Origin: Caryophanales bacterium UBA4951
Lineage (GTDB): Bacteria; Bacillota_I; Bacilli_A; RFN20; CAG-826
DNA length: 7,564 bases
Direction: 5' to 3'
NCBI GenBank assembly: GCA_002397465.1
Contig: DHAP01000011.1
Coordinates: 101,326 to 108,889, forward strand
Shown: piece after piece, positions 5,996 through 7,564 of the stretch
Position numbering within the stretch: position 1 is the stretch's first letter
How the letters are laid out: every line of letters starts with the position of its first letter
Notes under the pieces: generated by a model
Seen by the model: the letters and a program-made list of their open reading frames with translations, nothing else
The model's database searches: none
Told to the model about the DNA's origin: nothing
Position numbers and translations under genes: made by a program

Positions 5996-6439
5996 ATGAA
6001 TGAACCGACAGTCTCCAGGCTTAAAAGGATTCTTTCGCCATTAAAGAGGAGTCCTAAGAAATTCGTGTCCTTGGACATGCTTTCGAGGATGGTTGGTTTA
6101 TATAGTGATGTCATCGCCGATGAGCTTGAGTATTTTGAGCCTCTTATCAGGATGGATTCCTCACTCAATATGAAGGATCTAATACCATCTATAGAGAGTT
6201 ATATCGAGAAGAGTGAAGTCAAAAAAGAAAAGGTCATCCGTCCTAAACGTGTGGTGGTGGCTAAAAAAGAGATCGACCAATATCCTTCCATCGCCGAGTT
6301 CATCTATGCCAAGATGACTTCCGCCGGTGGACTGATGGATCCTTCGTACCGTCTTTCCGACCATGATTTACATCTATTGCAGAAACTGGTAACAAGAGAG
6401 ATCAACGCCAGGAAGAAAGCCGCTAAAAAGAAGAAATAG
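5996..6439 (+). CDS. Small basic protein with Rex-N-like winged-helix domain
   Basis: 147 residues from the ATG at 5996. A TTG at 5978 would add six residues but has no ribosome-binding site; the ATG has only GAGG one base away, so initiation is weak either way. Residues about 7-71 resemble the N-terminal DNA-binding domain of the repressor Rex in order of elements: RLKRIL, then VSLDMLSRMVGL (Rex SSKELAEALGV), DVIADELEYFEPL (Rex SAQIRKDLSYFGEF), and LNMKDLIPSIESYI (Rex GYNVKDLLEEI..). The Rossmann NAD(H) domain that makes up the rest of Rex (total about 210 residues) is absent. Instead there is a Lys/Arg-rich linker (72-91), a short helical region (92-137) and a basic tail (RKKAAKKKK). It is likely a cytoplasmic DNA-binding protein, regulator or nucleoid-associated. 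The Rex relation is pattern recognition and could be only a shared winged-helix fold. Confidence 0.8.
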   Translation: MNEPTVSRLKRILSPLKRSPKKFVSLDMLSRMVGLYSDVIADELEYFEPLIRMDSSLNMKDLIPSIESYIEKSEVKKEKVIRPKRVVVAKKEIDQYPSIAEFIYAKMTSAGGLMDPSYRLSDHDLHLLQKLVTREINARKKAAKKKK

Positions 6440-6608
6440 TTTGGCGTTGTTTTGCTTAGCTGGATATTTTCAGTGATTTCATTAACTAACTATAGAAATT
6501 TCATTTTCTTCTTTTTATCATTATCTATTGTAGATTCATCATTCAGGCCTGACATTAATCAATAAGTCAGACGATAGCCATATGGGGGCAACTTCTAGTC
6601 GAGCGGAT

Positions 6609-6636
6609 AGGTCATGGCAATCATGATCTTTTGTTT
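6609..6636 (+). terminator. Terminator-like hairpin just before the ribosome-binding site of the last gene
   Basis: AGGTCATG (6609-6616) pairs with CATGATCT (6622-6629), eight pairs with one G-T, loop GCAAT, followed by TTTGTTT. It ends five bases before AAGGAG at 6641. It could end transcripts from the Rex-N-like gene, or act as an attenuator in the leader of the 239-residue gene. The remaining 6440-6608 stretch holds no gene; it has only a weak CTGAC/GTCAG pair at 6549-6570. Confidence 0.45.
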
Positions 6637-6654
6637 CCATAAGGAGAGAAACCC

Positions 6655-7374
6655 ATGAAAAAGACTTTTTTGCTTTCGATGTCATGCTCTATCGCTGTTC
6701 TGCTCGGCGTGGCCTGTTTGTTCTCTGAAGGGCCAAATGGTAACAAACTAGAGGCCACGGCAAGCCCGCTTCCGGATTCAATCAGCATATCCGGGATGAG
6801 GCTATTTGCTACATCGAATTCAGGAAAGGTGTACGGAACAAAAGTGACATCAGCAGGGCCCATGGCTACATCTTCAGATGTAACCGATGCCGACTCCTAT
6901 ACTTTGGCTTTCTCATCGTCTAATTATTCATTTACGATGCTTTCGGCTGGGTCTGGCAAGTATTTGGCAACAGCATCGGGTACCGATGTTAAAGCCGTTA
7001 CCTCATCTCCGACTTCATGGAATATTGCTTCTCTGACGTCAAACAACAATTATTCTTTCGCAGGTATTCAAGGCACGGACCTATACGCACTTGGACTGGG
7101 CCCTAAGGGAATCAAGAATTACAGCTTAAACAACACTTGGGGCAGTGGACTTACTCCAAGTACGTCCGCTTTTGATGTCGTCTATTTCGATTATAGCGCG
7201 GATAGTTTCAACACCTGGATCATGGACAAGACTACGGAAGGGGATGTCGACACTGATAGCTGTTTGCCCAACGCTTTCGAAGCCAAATGCCGTTATCTCT
7301 TGGTCTATGACAAATCGTCCATCAGCGAGTCCGCCTTAGCTAGATACAACAACTGGGTCGGCCATCTTTCTTGA
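6655..7374 (+). CDS. Exported beta-rich protein of unknown function
   Basis: 239 residues. The ATG at 6655 has an ideal AAGGAG site (6641-6646). Residues 1-22 are a signal sequence (KK, hydrophobic 5-22). Cleavage after A36 (ATA, then SPLPD) by signal peptidase I fits best; GVAC at 18-21 is a poor lipobox because the -3 residue is Gly. Residues about 40-178 are Ser/Thr/Tyr-rich beta strands with two motifs known from secreted proteins of gut Firmicutes: S100-GKYLATAS and a TSWNIASL strand. The C-terminal 60 residues are different: helical and charged, with two cysteines (C203, C212) and W193/W235, ending ALARYNNWVGHLS at a TGA stop. No enzyme motif is recognised. It appears to be a single gene; no terminator is seen behind it. 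Base use is more AT-rich than in the large lipoprotein genes. Confidence 0.82.
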   Translation: MKKTFLLSMSCSIAVLLGVACLFSEGPNGNKLEATASPLPDSISISGMRLFATSNSGKVYGTKVTSAGPMATSSDVTDADSYTLAFSSSNYSFTMLSAGSGKYLATASGTDVKAVTSSPTSWNIASLTSNNNYSFAGIQGTDLYALGLGPKGIKNYSLNNTWGSGLTPSTSAFDVVYFDYSADSFNTWIMDKTTEGDVDTDSCLPNAFEAKCRYLLVYDKSSISESALARYNNWVGHLS

Positions 7375-7426
7375 TCATTTAATTTATTTAGCCATTGGCT
7401 GACCCATTTGTTAACCACGGATTATT

Positions 7427-7479
7427 CACGAAAAACGATGTTTCGTGTAAACACATTAGCAAAGGGTATACATTTACAC
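7427..7479 (+). promoter_or_regulatory. Overlapping inverted repeats in the right-end intergenic region
   Basis: CACGAAA (7427-7433) pairs with TTTCGTG (7441-7447) across seven bases. GTGTAAA (7445-7451) is the perfect reverse complement of TTTACAC (7473-7479) across 21 bases and also makes the small palindrome GTGTAAACAC. There is no T-run, so this is not a terminator. A regulator binding region for a gene beyond the window is possible. The rest of 7375-7564 shows no gene. Confidence 0.4.
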
Positions 7480-7564
7480 TCATTGAAAACTATTGTTGTG
7501 GTGGTTGATATTTTTAAAGTTCCTATTTGCACCCGAGGGAATGATAAATCAGCTTTAATCGTTG

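Noticed and set aside
6582..6626. Short upstream reading frame of 14 codons before the last gene as a leader peptide
   Set aside because: No ribosome-binding site and no codon run of regulatory interest.
6672..6720. Lipobox GVAC in the last protein
   Set aside because: Gly at -3 is outside the lipobox consensus and a good signal peptidase I site (ATA, residues 34-36) follows, so a secreted form is preferred.

Overview
The window looks like chromosomal DNA of an uncultured gut- or rumen-type Firmicute of the Bacilli/Erysipelotrichia-Mollicutes grade. This is inferred from style. All genes lie on the + strand and there are several exported lipoproteins. These carry Ser/Thr/Pro/Glu linkers (xPTTSE repeats) and bacterial Ig-like (Big_2) domains. 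Shine-Dalgarno sites are strong AAGGAG types, and terminators are classical hairpins with a T-run. Tryptophan is encoded by TGG and TGA is used as a stop (end of the last gene), so the code is the standard bacterial one and not the Mycoplasma code. Base composition looks about balanced in the lipoprotein genes and more AT-rich from about 5950 to the right end.

Layout. 1-1086: the C-terminal end of an exported OB-fold-like protein, followed in an apparent operon by a small two-cysteine-pair (zinc-ribbon) membrane protein. 1181-2323: a lipoprotein with one Big_2 domain and two tandem OB-like domains, closed by a strong terminator. 2414-3859: a lipoprotein with a long Ser-rich tether, a beta-sandwich-like module and a C-terminal domain that matches the barnase family of guanyl-specific ribonucleases, with its catalytic residues present. 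3936-4011: tRNA-Lys(CUU) with its own promoter and terminator. 4202-5905: a large lipoprotein (Big_2, OB-like region, Big_2, beta-sandwich-like module) closed by a strong terminator. 5996-6439: a small basic protein whose N-terminal half resembles the winged-helix domain of the redox repressor Rex, without the NAD-binding half. 6655-7374: an exported beta-rich protein of unknown function. 7375-7564: no gene, but overlapping inverted repeats.

How it may fit together (inference). Four of the seven protein genes encode surface or secreted proteins built from interchangeable modules: Big_2 spacers, OB-like domains of the type found in extracellular nucleases such as Bacillus YhcR, beta-sandwich modules, and one RNase domain. 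A surface system that binds and degrades nucleic acid, for scavenging or for competition, would explain the combination. Only the RNase assignment rests on recognisable catalytic residues. The most notable points are the tethered barnase-like RNase without a visible barstar inhibitor, the stand-alone Rex-N-like protein, and a dyad that could hide the ribosome-binding site of the 567-residue lipoprotein.
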